A stretch of 64,000 bases of DNA from Deroplatys truncata (lineage: Eukaryota > Arthropoda > Insecta > Mantodea > Mantidae), in assembly GCA_030765065.1 (NCBI GenBank), contig CM060988.1, positions 198,894,565 through 198,958,564 on the forward strand. Direction: 5' to 3'. The stretch's first letter is position 1, and each line of letters opens with the position of its first letter. Under the pieces are notes generated by a model. The model was given only the letters and a program-made list of their open reading frames with translations, ran no database searches and had not been told where the DNA came from. This document shows, piece after piece, positions 1 to 11,429 of this stretch. The translations under genes and the position numbers were made by a program.

Positions 1-60
1 TCAGTGCCACAGTCAGGACTCAAAACAATACTCTTGTCACTTGAGCTACCATGGCAAACT
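1..60 (-). mobile_element. Partial tRNA-derived SINE head
   Basis: Read on the minus strand this edge carries an A-box-like stretch (TGGTAGCTCAAGTGAC) followed about 30 bases later by a degenerate B-box-like GTTTTGAGTCC and then GTGGCACTGA. The layout and the terminal GTGGCACTGA resemble the tRNA-like segment at 11650-11721, whose 3' end reads GTTGTGACATTGA, so both may be one SINE family. The copy is cut by the window edge, so its length and tail cannot be judged. A decayed tRNA pseudogene is the alternative. Confidence 0.4.
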
Positions 61-1314
61 ACCTGCATTGCACTTCAAACTTCATCTGATTCAAATATCC
101 ATATAAACCTTGAAGGTGATCTCAAATATTAAAGATATCATTCATCAAAGGCGACTTGCAATGTTACAAGTACTCTACATTTATAGACTTCATAGTTAAC
201 AACCATTAGGGTTCATACTTGCTAACTTTCATGGTTTGCCTGTAAAATTTATGGGAGGCTGATTCAGTGTGTTGCAGATGTTGTCATGCACATGACAAAA
301 ACATTAATTTCTGTTGCATTATGTTGTAATTTTTTGTGATAGTACTGTAGACTTCTCGCTGACTTAAGATTACAGACTGAATATACAGTGCTATGATAGG
401 CCAGAGCTTATTGTGCGTCTATTCTTCATGATGCTTTCCCTCTCTGGGGTAGAACAAAATGAAACACGTAGATGCTTTGTTTTGTCAGATTTAAATACCA
501 ATAACTGATTGCATCACCTCTAGTAATAAGCATCAGTAAATGCGCGAACATTCAGTAATGGATGACATGAATTGTGGAGTCAATTCTCCCTCGTAAATTA
601 GCATACTGTGGCTGCGGGACATACGTCTCATATATTTATTGACAGGTTTCAGATATAGTTGATGTTATGAAGGTAAAATATGAGAAAGAAACAGTACTAT
701 CAGGTATTCAAGGATTCTTATACAAGAAAATCCCCATTTATTTTATATATAATTTTTGTACATTTACTGCACTGAACATTTTACACATTTCAAATTTGAT
801 GTCATTGCAAAATTATTACGCTTTGCTGGAAGAGGGTAAGTTTTACTGCTTTCAATTTAAAGAAGTTGGCAAGTGGTTTTGTAGTTCAAGTCCTGGCCCA
901 TGTAACTGAATTTTTCAAGCCTTATTCAACTTTTGTGCCTCCACACGGTTAGTGTAAAAGAACGTTTATCCCACTGATAATGTTTGGGAACCTGGTGGCT
1001 TTCTTAAAAAGAAAATCTGTTGGATACAAAACTAAAAAATGGTGGTGTACTAATGAAAGAGAATGTTAGTAAATTTCTTCTGGAAACTTGTGATGATCAA
1101 GACAGTGTTAATAATGGGTATTGTGAAGATGGATCTCAGTGATATTCAAGTTAAAGAAAATATACTAATAGTAAGAGTTGCCAACACCAAGACAGCAAAA
1201 GTGTATATATGCATCTCCTCATCCTGGAAATGTTGAGCAGCTGTATATTTTTGAGCTACATGAATGAAACTGTCCAATGCAGCTGATCATGTGAATAAAA
1301 TAAGGTGGTTTCTT
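61..1314. other. Unassigned AT-rich DNA
   Basis: No recognisable gene, repeat unit or RNA. A short reading frame at 667-909 contains a good splice-donor-like GGTAAGT at about 834, but its hydrophobic translation resembles no family I know and I do not call it an exon. Confidence 0.5.
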
Positions 1315-1946
1315 TAAAAGTCTGATGTGTTACATTCACATGACTTTCTCCCCTTTGTCATTTATTAGTGGGCATACAAATATTCTTAAGAAAGTTCATT
1401 TTTATATCTACTTCCTTTTAATTGAGATAAACCCTTGCAGAAATAGCTGCATTACACATTTCGTTGCAGATACAAAGGAATAGCAATAGTCAAATGTTTA
1501 AGAACTGGGTGCTATATGCTGGCCTTAAAATTCCATACTCTTTCCATGACATCATGAGAAACAACTTAATGCCAACAGCACTTAAAAAGAACGACAATGT
1601 ATTTAACAATTTGAGCCATTAATAACGGTATCTCGGAATTGGCCAATGCCACAAAAAAGTTATTTGAAATAAACTGTGTGGTTTTAAGAGATCTACTTTT
1701 TGTGTAGTACGTTATCATCTATCGCTTAACGTTTATCAGTTACACAGGATTATAGAAAATTCCTTCTGAAGGAACAGGACTTCATAGACTATTCCCAGAA
1801 AATTCATAATATACATTTCATTTGTTATGCATGTATCTTAAACATATGTTATTTTAATCAAAATCATTAAGAGGCATTATTAGGAAAATCAAAATTTTCC
1901 ATGTAAAGGGTAATTTGTGGTGGGGAATTTTCTCGAAAATCGTCAT
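1315..1946 (+). mobile_element. HC repeat copy, 3' truncated
   Basis: Starts with the HC signature TCTGATGTG followed by ACATTCACATGACTTTCTC. It continues through the conserved blocks also seen in the copies at 10792, 27004 and 29936 (GAGATAAACCCTTGCAGAAA, ATAGTCAAATGTTTAAGAAC, CTGGCCTTAAAATTCCATAC, TCAAAATCATTAAGAGGC). It stops inside the TTTTCTCGAAAATC block exactly where a SINE begins, and the missing 3' third does not resume after the SINE. Non-coding: no shared open frame among copies. Confidence 0.85.
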
Positions 1947-2204
1947 CGTCCTCAGTGGACTAGTGGTACCATGGTAGCCTCTAGTTCCGAGGTTGCAGGT
2001 TCAAACCCTGCAGAGGGCAATGGATATTTTTCGGGCGTAAAAATCCTTAGCATGGCTTCCTTCAGAAAGGAAGTAAAGCTGGTGATCCCGTGTCGTAGAT
2101 AAAAGAACCTCAAGCCTGATAAAGAGGCCTCTCAGCAAAATTTCCGGTCTTTCACGCCCAATATAGAATGGGATGCCAAGGACCATAGTAGTTAAAGAGC
2201 GTCC
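1947..2204 (+). mobile_element. tRNA-derived SINE, copy 1
   Basis: A pol III-type head with A box (TGGACTAGTGGTA) and B box (GGTTCAAACCC) within about 60 bases; the B box sits in a TGCAGG...CCTGCA stem as in a tRNA T-arm. The body (AAAATCCTTAGCATGG, CCCGTGTCGTAGAT, CCTCAAGCCTGATAAAGAGG, TAGTTAAAGAGCGTCC) matches a second copy at 8721-8988 over about 260 bases. After the last conserved block comes an AATTTAATTTAATAAAG tail. The family is SINE-like by structure; I do not know its published name. The short reading frames over it are not genes. Confidence 0.85.
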
Positions 2205-3419
2205 CTAAAACTCAATTTAATTTAATAAAGAAGAAGAAGGAAAGAATTCTGGAATTAACTTTTGTTCATAATTTTGCTGGGATTCCATTTACCAGCAATA
2301 AGTTGGAATAATTGTACTTCTTGTCCTCTAAATGTTTGTGTTAATAGCAATGATTTTGTATAGTGTAACATTAGCAATAATGTATTTCTTTAATTCATTT
2401 TTATTATAAAGCACTGCTGGAAAGTAAAGCAACATTGAACAACTTTAATTCCTTTGATCGTGTATAGTATGTAACAAAGACATTGCAGTGTAGCAGTATA
2501 AAAAATAATTATTTTTTAAGTTTTACTGCCAGTTGACATTCACATTATTATTATACACCCATACAATATGTGAATGTTGTTGGTTGTATTTCAGTTAAAA
2601 TGTCAGACTTTTGCTTGTTCTGTGGTCGAATTTCCACTTTATACTTCAGAACAGCTATGCTAAATAACCCCAAATGTCCCCATGCTTCTTTCAGTTGGTA
2701 AACAGAAGTTCTTTGTGCTGGTTGTGGTCAGTGAAAGTGAAATTTCTTTAAAAGTTTTGGCGTTCTTTAGTGTGTGTTATTTTTAGTGGTGTTATTTGTA
2801 CTTCTACAATGATGAAAGTGCAAATACAGAAGAAATCAGAATTGTGTCTGTGTCTGAAGGAAATATTTGTGAAAATCATTGCAAGATCAGTAGGAACCAC
2901 CGGGTCAGACAACAAATCTGCACAAACATCAAAGGAGGCTAGGAAGAAGAAAAGAAAAATGCAGCATGGTATCGAAGATGAAGATCCTGACTGTGTTGCA
3001 GACTGCCTGGAATTATTCAAGATGAAAATATATTTTAGTTTGCATGCAGGCTCTTTCAACGTCATTTTTCAGAAATTACATATTTGTTCCATTTACTAAG
3101 AAACTGCTAAGGATGGAAGTTGTACAGGTAATAAAGCTAAAATGTGGATCGTCATAAGTTCCATATAAAAATTACCTCGCATTACAGATACAAATGTTAT
3201 AAAAATCAACTTAATTAACAATGTAAATTTCATGAAAATCCATTCCTGAGGAAGTACAGAGCTTTCATTCGGATGCATGGCCATATTGTGGGAATTTCTT
3301 GTCCTGCGCTGCACTGTTTCTGCTTCCCTTCCACTGTTTACCAGCTAAGCAGTCTGTGTTGTACAGAAGTTGATACGTTATGAGACTACATGTTTCAGTG
3401 TGTTAGTGCTGTTATAATG
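2205..3419. other. Unassigned DNA
   Basis: No conserved repeat or domain recognised. Overlapping frames at 2748-3099 on both strands are open for about 105 codons but show no family resemblance and are most likely chance. Confidence 0.45.
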
Positions 3420-4160
3420 CCAAAAAGTCCATAAATTTTAGTGCACAGAATCTTCTGTGTAATTCCTATGAGATAACAAATTCTTGAGAGAAGTGAATCA
3501 GAATCCCTACTGTTCATGCACCTCACAGAGAAATGGTTTGTAAGCTTGTAAACAGATTTAAGAAAACGGTATGTATTCTTGATAAGAAACTGAAAGTAAA
3601 ATGTATGTTTTTACAGAGCAAAAACTTGACATTGGAGAAAAGTTACAACAAAGTCCAAAGAAATATCTGAGAAAGCTTGCACAGGAATCAGGAATTTTGC
3701 AAACCTTGGCTTGGAATGCAATTAAACTATTAAAATTAAAAGCCTATAAGATAACTGTAGTTCAGGAATTGCAACAACCCTACAATAATGTGAGTTAGAG
3801 TTCATTTCTGCAATTGGGTGTTGGATAATAATGATTGCTCTATTGACCCGCATATAATTTGTTTTATGGATGAAGTATGGTTTTGTTTACATGGTCATGA
3901 ATTATAAATTTTGTTAAAAGATGTGAGGGATGTGTGGTAGCACATTTCCAACATCTATGACAAAAGGTAAGTGGTTATTGTAGTGAGAATTCAAGGGGCT
4001 AGGAATATCTGACTCCATCAGTAAGCAGTGTGCTACTTGGTGCCAAGGAAATTCCTGTTAGACCGGCCATGCATCCAAAGCAAGGTTCTGTAGATCATTA
4101 TGTTGAGTTTTAACATGGCCTATTGTCACACCTTAAGTATTAGGAATTATGTTTAGGTTA
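3420..4160 (+). pseudogene. Tc1/mariner-type transposase pseudogene
   Basis: A cut-and-paste transposase relic. The intact middle (3601-3798, 65 codons) contains FTEQKLDIGEKL then QQSPKKYLRKLAQESG and KAYKITVVQEL. This is the helix-turn-helix linker common in insect mariner-like transposases, which usually read like LTEEKLDEIGERLEQSPKKS there. Upstream, in another frame, PHREMVCKLVNRFKK matches the preceding DNA-binding helix. Downstream, after a stop, FCNWVLDNNDCSIDPHI and FMDEVWFCLHGHE match the start of the catalytic domain, including the first acidic residue in the F-x-DE-x-WF motif. Several frameshifts and stops separate the blocks, and the rest of the catalytic triad is not visible, so it is dead. 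Terminal inverted repeats were not found. The family is the same broad one as at 27932-28979 and 53749-54625. Confidence 0.8.
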
Positions 4161-5049
4161 AGAAAGTTGGTGGGCCACTTCTAAAGCTCAGAACATATTT
4201 TTCTATGTACAAGTAACATATTATTCACTTATTAACTTTTCAAGTCATAAAATGCATAATAAAGTTGTATACAAGAAAAAAAAACTGTATTAATATTTCC
4301 ACAACCCCAAACTCCACCTGACAACAGAAAGGCAATAAAACGAAGATGAAGAGTACAGCAGGTAACTCTTAAGGCCATCTGTTTGGCTTAAGGGAACTAA
4401 TTCTTCAAGTGCATTTGAAAAAAGAAATCTGATGTGAACACTCGTATGATTTTCCATACCCATTGACAAATTCACATGTTATTTTTCTATTTACGGTATG
4501 TTATTCGCAATATATGTTATTTGGGAATGATTTAAAATTAACAAGTGCTTAGCGACACAAAACATGTGAAAATAGCATTCACATGTTTAGTGTGGTAATG
4601 AGCTCTTGCAATGAGAAGGAGGAAGAAACATTAAAACTTTAAAGCATATCTAGGAGAGTGAAAGCAACTAAGGTTACAAAATCATATGACACAAATTGGG
4701 TATTATAACGAGCCCTTTAGTTTTTGCATCTCATATAATTTCTCATTAATAAAAAGTCCAGTCAGAATGAAGAGAACTTCACAAGCTGTTTATGTATTGC
4801 AATGCTTTGTTCATATGTTGGTGAAAATGCCATTATCACATTTAAAATGTTGGTACATTCCATCTATCAACTGTTCCTGCATTGAGCTTAAGACGTTTAT
4901 CAACTTGAGCATTACAGCGTTTATATTTATTTATTAAAACAATGAAACTTGACATGAAAGAAAGTGTTGTGCATTATAAGAATTGAAAGTGATCCACGGA
5001 TACATTTCAAAATCATCTCAAGTTAACTGTAAAATCTCACTTTCAAATC
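4161..5049. other. Unassigned AT-rich DNA
   Basis: Nothing recognisable; short frames only (4290-4475 minus, 4686-4937 plus) with no family resemblance. Confidence 0.45.
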
Positions 5050-5160
5050 TTGTAACATAAATTATGTAAACATATAGGTTTTTAATCAATATCATTACAG
5101 CGATTTTTGAGAAAATAAAAGATTATAATTTTTCCATGTAAAGGGTAGTTTGGAGGTTTT
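5050..5160 (+). mobile_element. HC repeat fragment
   Basis: Retains only a middle block of HC: AATCAATATCATTACAGCG, TTTTTGAGAAAATAAAA and TTTTCCATGTAAAGGGTAG, ending in a poly-T tract. Both ends are missing. Confidence 0.65.
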
Positions 5161-7003
5161 TTTTTTTTTTAAACTCTTTGGCTACGTAGCTGTAAAAACC
5201 TACTGAAACCATTCCTAACAAACACTTATTTCATTTAAGAGGAAATACACAAAATAATATGCCTTTGTATAAATAGTTTGTGAAACGTATATTTAAATGA
5301 ATGACATGTTAGAGAAAGTTGTATGATTGCTTCACATCAGATTTTTGTATATTTCTTTGCATTACATCACATTTTACAACTTTTAGTGAGAACTCTACAG
5401 GGTGGACCCATGAGTTAATAAAGCTCCTAGGTGCAGAAATGTTTAAAAATGAGTTTGGGAAGTAGCAGCACAGCGCAGAGTCCTGGAGGCCACATGTAAT
5501 GTTGTTGCATTCTAGTAGCAAGTTCATGATTAGAGCCAGGATTCTTAGGATTTGATTTTTTGCTTGCCATTTATGAACCATTTTCAGAATATTAATATGT
5601 TTCACACCTTTGTAGCTAAACATATGAATTTCATAGGATCTAAAAATGTCCTAAATCGCTGTTTTCAGTTCTTCGTATGATAAATATGTGTTTAGCTGAG
5701 GCTTCCATTAATGTTGCCACAGCCACAGAGGCAAACGAAGAACCCAGACCATTGGGAGTTCCATGTTCTCTGAAGCTGCAGAGAGTTATTAAACCCAATG
5801 CTGACTGTGAAGACAAGCTTATTTTTTTCTGTACAACAGAGAGAAAAAATTGCAAGAAAATTAACCCTAGAACCTGCAGCATTAGCATCTATGACTTGTG
5901 CTACATGTTAATAGGAAATCTTTTATGCCAGAAAGTTTGGGTATGCATGCAGTTACCTCCTGCATCACAAAGAGAGAGAAAAACACCATAGTCTATTCTG
6001 TGAGAAGCTTCTAATAGAGTAAATTCTTGGTAAATATATACCTTTAAGTAAATCTTGCTAAAAACAGAAAATAATTGATGTTAGTAATAATGATCTACAA
6101 AGAAAGCCTATTATAGAAATCTAAAAGGCTAGTAAGACCTAAAAGTCTGTGCCCTGATCGTGAGATTTTTTTGCTGCAGTCTAGGAAAACCTGTATACTC
6201 AGATGAAGCAATATTTAGCTCTGCCCACCAGCTTCAGGTCTCTGGGGAATGTAGGACAGAGATGAAGTACTTCTCATTAATCTTGTCAACATTTCTGCTA
6301 TCTCGTTTTGCTGCTGTTCGCACATAGAAGATCAGCATGAGATACTCGTATGAAGTAGACAGAACTACGTTGAGGTTAAGTAGAGTCGTTCACATGGCAA
6401 TTACAGGCAGCATTATAAATGAGCTATTAAATGTTAGTCGCTTGGAAAGTTCAGCTGCTCAATGCTTACCCTGTATTAAGGCAGCACAACACATCACTCA
6501 CACAATTCATTCTCTTGTCTTCTCATGACCATACAAGTTCTTAAATACTAACAAAGAGGTTACCTAATGGAATCTGCAGTAATGATAACTTATATTCTGT
6601 GTAGTGGATAACAGTGACCCCCATATATGCAGACAAATTAAAAAGTAAAAAATTTGGAGTTACGGTGAAAACCTACTTCTTGCATGTAGGTATATTTTTC
6701 TTTCTTTTGGATGATGAACAATATTTGAGAGGTTCTTCAAAAGAGCATGTCGACATCTGAAAGTGAATGAAAAACTTCCCTGAATCATCACAGAGTTCTT
6801 TATATAACAATGTGAAGATAACCTTTATTAATAGGCTGAACTGACATTTACCTGTTTTTGTATTTTATGAACCCGTGTTAATGAACGCAATATGAGTAGG
6901 AATTCTGTCTGCATGAAGGAAGAGGGCAAAGGATTGGTGAACATTGTGTATATCTCATCCATATTCCATACATGTATCTCATTCCGATCTTCCATGTTGA
7001 ACA
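5161..7003. other. Unassigned DNA
   Basis: No repeat family recognised. At 5640-5888 on the minus strand there is an open stretch preceded by a pyrimidine-rich tract and CAG (about 5830), which superficially resembles a splice acceptor, but no matching donor or conserved motif was seen, and the opposite strand is equally open. Confidence 0.4.
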
Positions 7004-7013
7004 CAATCTTAAT

Positions 7014-7496
7014 CAAAATTCGTAGGCTTTCATGACCGGTGTCAATATTAAATGGAGTATTATGCGGGCTTGTGGTCCGTGGTCTACTGGGCTCCTTCTT
7101 CCCAGACATTTCGTCTGCGACTACGGCAGACATCTTCAGTGGCAGTGGGAGGTTGAAGTGTTCTGGCAGAAGTTTCGACAGCAACTATGCTTGATGCACT
7201 CTGGACTGTGGTACCTCCCCAGCGGCTGGCGGGGAGGTCTGCGGTGATTGGTTCGGGATGGGGTGGGCTGGACTTGAGTAGATGGAGTGCTGGCATCTGA
7301 TTGGTTCGGGTGAAGTGCCAGCCGCTGGTATAAATACCACAGTCCAGAGTGCATCAAGCATAGTTGCTGTCAAAACTTCACTTTGACCTCGCCACTACCA
7401 CTGAAGATGTCAGTCGTAGTCGCAGAAGAAGAAGAAGGAGCCCAGTAGACCACGGCCCACAAGCCCGGATAATACTCCATTTAACTCAATCTTAAT
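7014..7496. mobile_element. Penelope-like inverted-repeat insertion
   Basis: GC-richer block with two inverted arms (about 7049-7230 and 7317-7491) and a short spacer that holds a duplicated GATTGGTTCGGG. It is flanked by a perfect 10-bp direct repeat, CAATCTTAAT (7004-7013 and 7497-7506), consistent with a target-site duplication. The minus strand of the left arm reads CTGAAGATG, then a stem-loop (GTCTGC 7131-7126 with GCAGAC 7118-7113), then GAAA. That layout resembles terminal regions of Penelope-like retroelements, which are known to carry hammerhead-type motifs. A TATAAATA box lies at 7329-7336 in the right arm; the left arm has lost it. No reverse transcriptase is present. Assignment to Penelope is inference; a foldback element is the alternative. 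Confidence 0.55.
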
Positions 7497-7506
7497 GTTG
7501 CTAACT

Positions 7507-8494
7507 TAACACTAATGTTGTTTATGCTGTAATTACTTATTGCTGATCACTCACACTTGTAACTTCTTAAAAATAACTAGTGCAAGTGCTGCCAAAGTAA
7601 GGCATTCATATCAACAGTAGTGCCAAGGAACAGTTCATGCAGGTACTTTAAAACAGTGTTCTAGAAAATTCTCTTCTCTTTTACAAGACCAGGACAACTA
7701 AAGTTATATATATGGACCATGTGAACTTCGAAAAATGGATTGAAGAAAAACTAGCTCTTCTTGTTATCTTAGCACTTCATATCACAAACCGCCCTTCTAT
7801 GAGTTCCATGAAATCTGTTATAATATCACCGTTACAAAATAAGAGGTTCATTGCAATAGTTCTATGCATAAATCATAACTGTACAAGTTGATTGAAACAA
7901 ACAGACCTTAAGAGAAGTATGTTTAAGGCAACGTATCTATGAAATGTGGTAAAAAAAAATTTAAAAGTTTACATTTTGGGGCGGGGGGAGGGGGGCATTT
8001 TTATTATGCTTATAACTTGTATATTCATGCCACACAATTCATTTTTAGTATCAGAAATTTTAAACCCACAAATGGCCATTTAGGTAGAGTCCATGAATTT
8101 TATACCTTCATTTTTCTCAATCCTTGCTTTCCAGCATTTTTCTCCTTTCAAAATGCTCTTTGGACCATAGTTTATAATTTATTAGCTCAAAAGCTTCTGG
8201 AATTATGGAGTCAACCATTGTTGTGCACTGGTTAAAAAATTATGTAACAGTTCAGCTGAATTATTATTTTTCCATAAATCAAACTGATAACATTGAAAAA
8301 TTCAATAAGTCGTGAACAAAAAAAATTCTTTTAAACTAATTAAAATTAAGGAATGCCTGCACAACAATGTTAATACAATTTATATTTGTATACTAAGCTC
8401 AAATTAAAAAATTGGGAGCAATACAATAAACTGTAGGGTAAGGAGTATTTCGTGTTAACATATCAAAAAGTAATTATTCATAAAAAAATAAATA
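7507..8494. other. Unassigned AT-rich DNA
   Basis: No gene or repeat recognised. A G-rich run (GGGGCGGGGGGAGGGGGG) at 7978-7995 is the only local oddity. Confidence 0.45.
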
Positions 8495-8500
8495 ACTGAG

Positions 8501-8586
8501 AACATATAGCGCACACAAAATTTCAACAAGCCATGTCTAACAATGGTATGATATGGCTTGTTGAAATTTTGTGTGTGCTATATGTT
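8501..8586. repeat. Near-perfect 34-bp hairpin
   Basis: Left arm 8501-8534 and right arm 8553-8586 are inverted copies of each other over 34 bases with one difference (GCGC versus GTGC), separated by an 18-base loop. The arms contain CACAAAATTTCAACAAGCC and its complement. The stem is long and almost perfect, so it is either a recent small snap-back element or a foldback RNA source. No target duplication was identified. Confidence 0.8.
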
Positions 8587-8720
8587 TTATGTTCCAAGTA
8601 TTTGGTAACAAGAAGTCAAAGCAATCAGAAGAGAAATGAACATTTTTTTATTTTCACAGATCGTTGCCTTAAACTTGACACATTTTTGCTTTCCTTTGGG
8701 CCACGCTTTCTCCCCATACA

Positions 8721-8988
8721 TGTTCTCCGTGGACTAGTGGTACCGTGGTAGCCTCTAGTTCCCAAGGTCACGGGTTCAAATCCGGCGGAGGGTGATGGAT
8801 TTTTTCGGGCATAAAAATCCTTAGCATGGCTTCCTTTGGAAGGGAAGTAAAGCTGGTGGTCCCGTGTCGTAGATTTACAGCACATAAAGAACCTCAAGCC
8901 TGATAAAGAGGCCTTTGAGCAATATTACCGGTCTTTCACGCCAGTTTAGAATGGGACACTAAGGACCATAGTAGTTAAAGAGCGTCCA
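8721..8988 (+). mobile_element. tRNA-derived SINE, copy 2
   Basis: Second copy of the family at 1947-2204. A box TGGACTAGTGGTA and B box GGTTCAAATCC are intact, and the body blocks (ATAAAAATCCTTAGCATGG, GGTCCCGTGTCGTAGATTTA, CCTCAAGCCTGATAAAGAGG, GTAGTTAAAGAGCGTCC) are in the same order. It has about 8 bases (ACAGCACA) after GTAGATTT that copy 1 lacks. It ends in an A-rich tail (ATAAATAAAACAATTTT). Transcription in principle would be by pol III from the internal boxes. Confidence 0.87.
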
Positions 8989-9599
8989 TAAATAAAACAA
9001 TTTTATTTCCCAATGTGTGTTCTGAATCCCATAGAACCAGTTTGAGCCAAGTTGAAATGAATGATACAGAAAGAAAAACAACAGGTGACTTATTGTTGCA
9101 ACTTGTGACTGGCAGAGGTTTTATAAACATTTAGAAAAGGTAGAAAATGATTACTGGGAGCGGGATGGATAGTAGAAAATGTCATAGCTGGGAGATGTCA
9201 GCAGAAATTCTTGATCTTTCTCTTTTTCTCCTCCAGTGAAAATAAGTCCCATCTCCAAAGAGCTGGCCACTCACTGGAGTTGAGTGTATCTTGTTTATAA
9301 GCTAAATATAGTACATCAAACTGAATAAGTTCAAATACTGACCATTGAGAGACTTCATTTTAATCTAGCAAGAATACATACTCCAAAGTTTTTTTTATTT
9401 ATGTATTCATTCTCTTTCAACAGGATGTAAGTCTCATTTAGAAAGTAGAGAAACAGTAACAAATAGATACACATATATACAAATAAATGCATACAGAAAC
9501 TAAATTATGAATAATTAGCTGTATAAAGCTGCCTTTTAAATACACAGAAACTGAGGGAAAAATCCAAATGTTGAATTTAATCAACATTTTATTACACCA
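8989..9599. other. Unassigned AT-rich DNA
   Basis: Nothing recognised; flanks a reverse-transcriptase relic and may be decayed retrotransposon 3' sequence. Confidence 0.4.
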
Positions 9600-10210
9600 T
9601 GTAAGACATTTTTAATAATGCTGAATTGTTAAAAGCTACTGACTGACCTTGGAATTTGACACACAAATGATGGTTGTACTCGTAATGCAGATGTATTTAT
9701 GTTAAAATTCAGGATTCATTCCTTCTGGATATGCACATTACACAGCACTTATTAATATTGAAGAGCAAGCGTTTTTTTATACTATTAATGTGCTCTTCTA
9801 ACTCAGATAATTGTGCATGGGTTGTAACATTTAAATCATCTGCAAATAATAAACATTCCAATTATTTAACACACTTTATTATATAATTAATAAATAAAAG
9901 GAATAAATGGTCTCAGGTTCAAGCCTTGAGGCAGGCCTAAAAGTATGCTAAATAGAAAAATGATGATCATAAACAACGTACTGCTTCCTGTTCTAGTAGG
10001 AGGGAATTAGTCTTAACATTGAAAGCTAAAAATCAAAATTAGCTAATTCAGGTAACAGAATATCATGATCCAACGCTATTAAAAGACTTAGAAAAGCTAG
10101 TGTAAATTGTATCAACATGCATTTGCTTGTTAAATGAATCGTTAGCAAACTGCATAAAATTCATGTTAAGATTATGGCGCTACTGCCATAAGCATAGCTA
10201 GAGAAATTAG
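9600..10210 (-). pseudogene. Non-LTR reverse transcriptase pseudogene
   Basis: On the minus strand the ordered reverse-transcriptase motifs of CR1/Jockey-type non-LTR retrotransposons can be followed across frame changes. They are DTIYTSFSKSFNSV near 10085-10130 (the usual YTDFSKAFD block), GLPQG near 9935 (usual G-PQGS-LGP), a decayed ...FIPFIY block, then LLFADDLNV near 9835-9850. The last holds the catalytic F/Y-A-D-D, both aspartates present. After it come NINKCCVM and a degenerate V-x-x-KDLGV-like region. Stops and frameshifts break the frame throughout, so it is inactive. The endonuclease half is not visible. Clade assignment is from motif style only. Confidence 0.75.
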
Positions 10211-10791
10211 TTCAGCATCAGATGTCGTGTTGTACATGGATTTGTTTACTGAACCACTGACTGACCACTTTCTTGCCAGGGAGCATTGAGTCTGAACAGA
10301 TGGATTCATGAGCGCACATCTAAACCAAAGCTACAGTGTATAACATATTCAGAGCTAAACAAAACAAAGAAACATCTCAATTTTCAGTAGACCAGTTAGC
10401 ATTAGAATCTGATTGATTATTCACCAAATTACAAAAATTCATTGGCTTCATCAGGTGCAAATTACAATGTTAACAGATGTCAATCATATAACAGCTTATT
10501 CAACTAACAGCAGCTTACAAATAACAATAGAAAATAATCTGTTTATGAAGGCATTAGATCAGGTAAATGTGTGGACATGAGCACACTTATGTTATACAAT
10601 GTGTGGGTTAAAAGATGGTGCTTCACTTTATGCTGGAATTGTCTCTCTTTTAAAAGTTTCCAGGTACAGACAAACCTTGATTGTCCATCACTTGGTTAAC
10701 CATTTGTCTCATTAACCATGCTTTTTGTGTGTGTGTGTTCTGGAATAAAAATTCCCTGTATCCAGCAAAAATGAACTTCAAATATTAAAAA
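10211..10791. other. Unassigned DNA
   Basis: No conserved element recognised; may include decayed upstream parts of the neighbouring retrotransposon. Confidence 0.4.
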
Positions 10792-11429
10792 TCTGATGTT
10801 TACATTCACATTCTTTACCCTCTATCATTTATTAGTGGGTATACAAATTAGGAAAATAAACTGTCATAAAACTATCTACTTCATTTTAATCAAGACAAAC
10901 ATTTCTGGAAATAGCTACAATATACATTTTCTTATAGATACAAAGGGAATACAACAGTCAAATGTTTTAGAAATGGACGCTACATGCTGGCCTTAAAATT
11001 CCATGACGTCAGAAACAATTGAAAATTGACAGGACTTTAAAAGAATGCGTAAGTATTGAACAATTTGATCTCGGAAATGGCTAATGCCACAAAAAAAATT
11101 ATTTGAAATAAATTGTGTGTTTTAAAGAGTTCTACATTTCTCGTGTAGTATGTTTTCGTCTATCGCTTAATGTTTACCAGCTATACAAGATTATACAAAA
11201 TTCCTTTTGAATGAAGAGGACTTCAAAGGCTATTCATAGAAAATTCAAGATATACATTTTATTTGTCATGTAAATATATTGAATATATGGTATTTTAATC
11301 AAAACTGTTAGCCATTTTTTAGAAAATAAAAACTACCCTTTGTGTTCCACGTAAAGGGTAGCTTAGTGCAGGGGCACTTTCTTGAAAATCTTCCTGTCGT
11401 ATCCTTAGAAAGTACTGAATTTGAATAAC

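Noticed and set aside
1315-1946. HC family as Helitron
   Set aside because: The TC start and end hairpin fit, but no CTRR terminus is present in any copy and the insertion between A and T is not consistent, so I leave it unclassified.
5640-5888. Terminal exon on the minus strand
   Set aside because: An acceptor-like tract is present, but the opposite strand is equally open, no partner exon was found and the peptide is unfamiliar.
7032-7373. Overlapping frames of 60-118 codons around 6.8-7.4 kb as genes
   Set aside because: They fall in the GC-richer inverted-repeat element and its flank, are mutually overlapping, and have no conserved motif.
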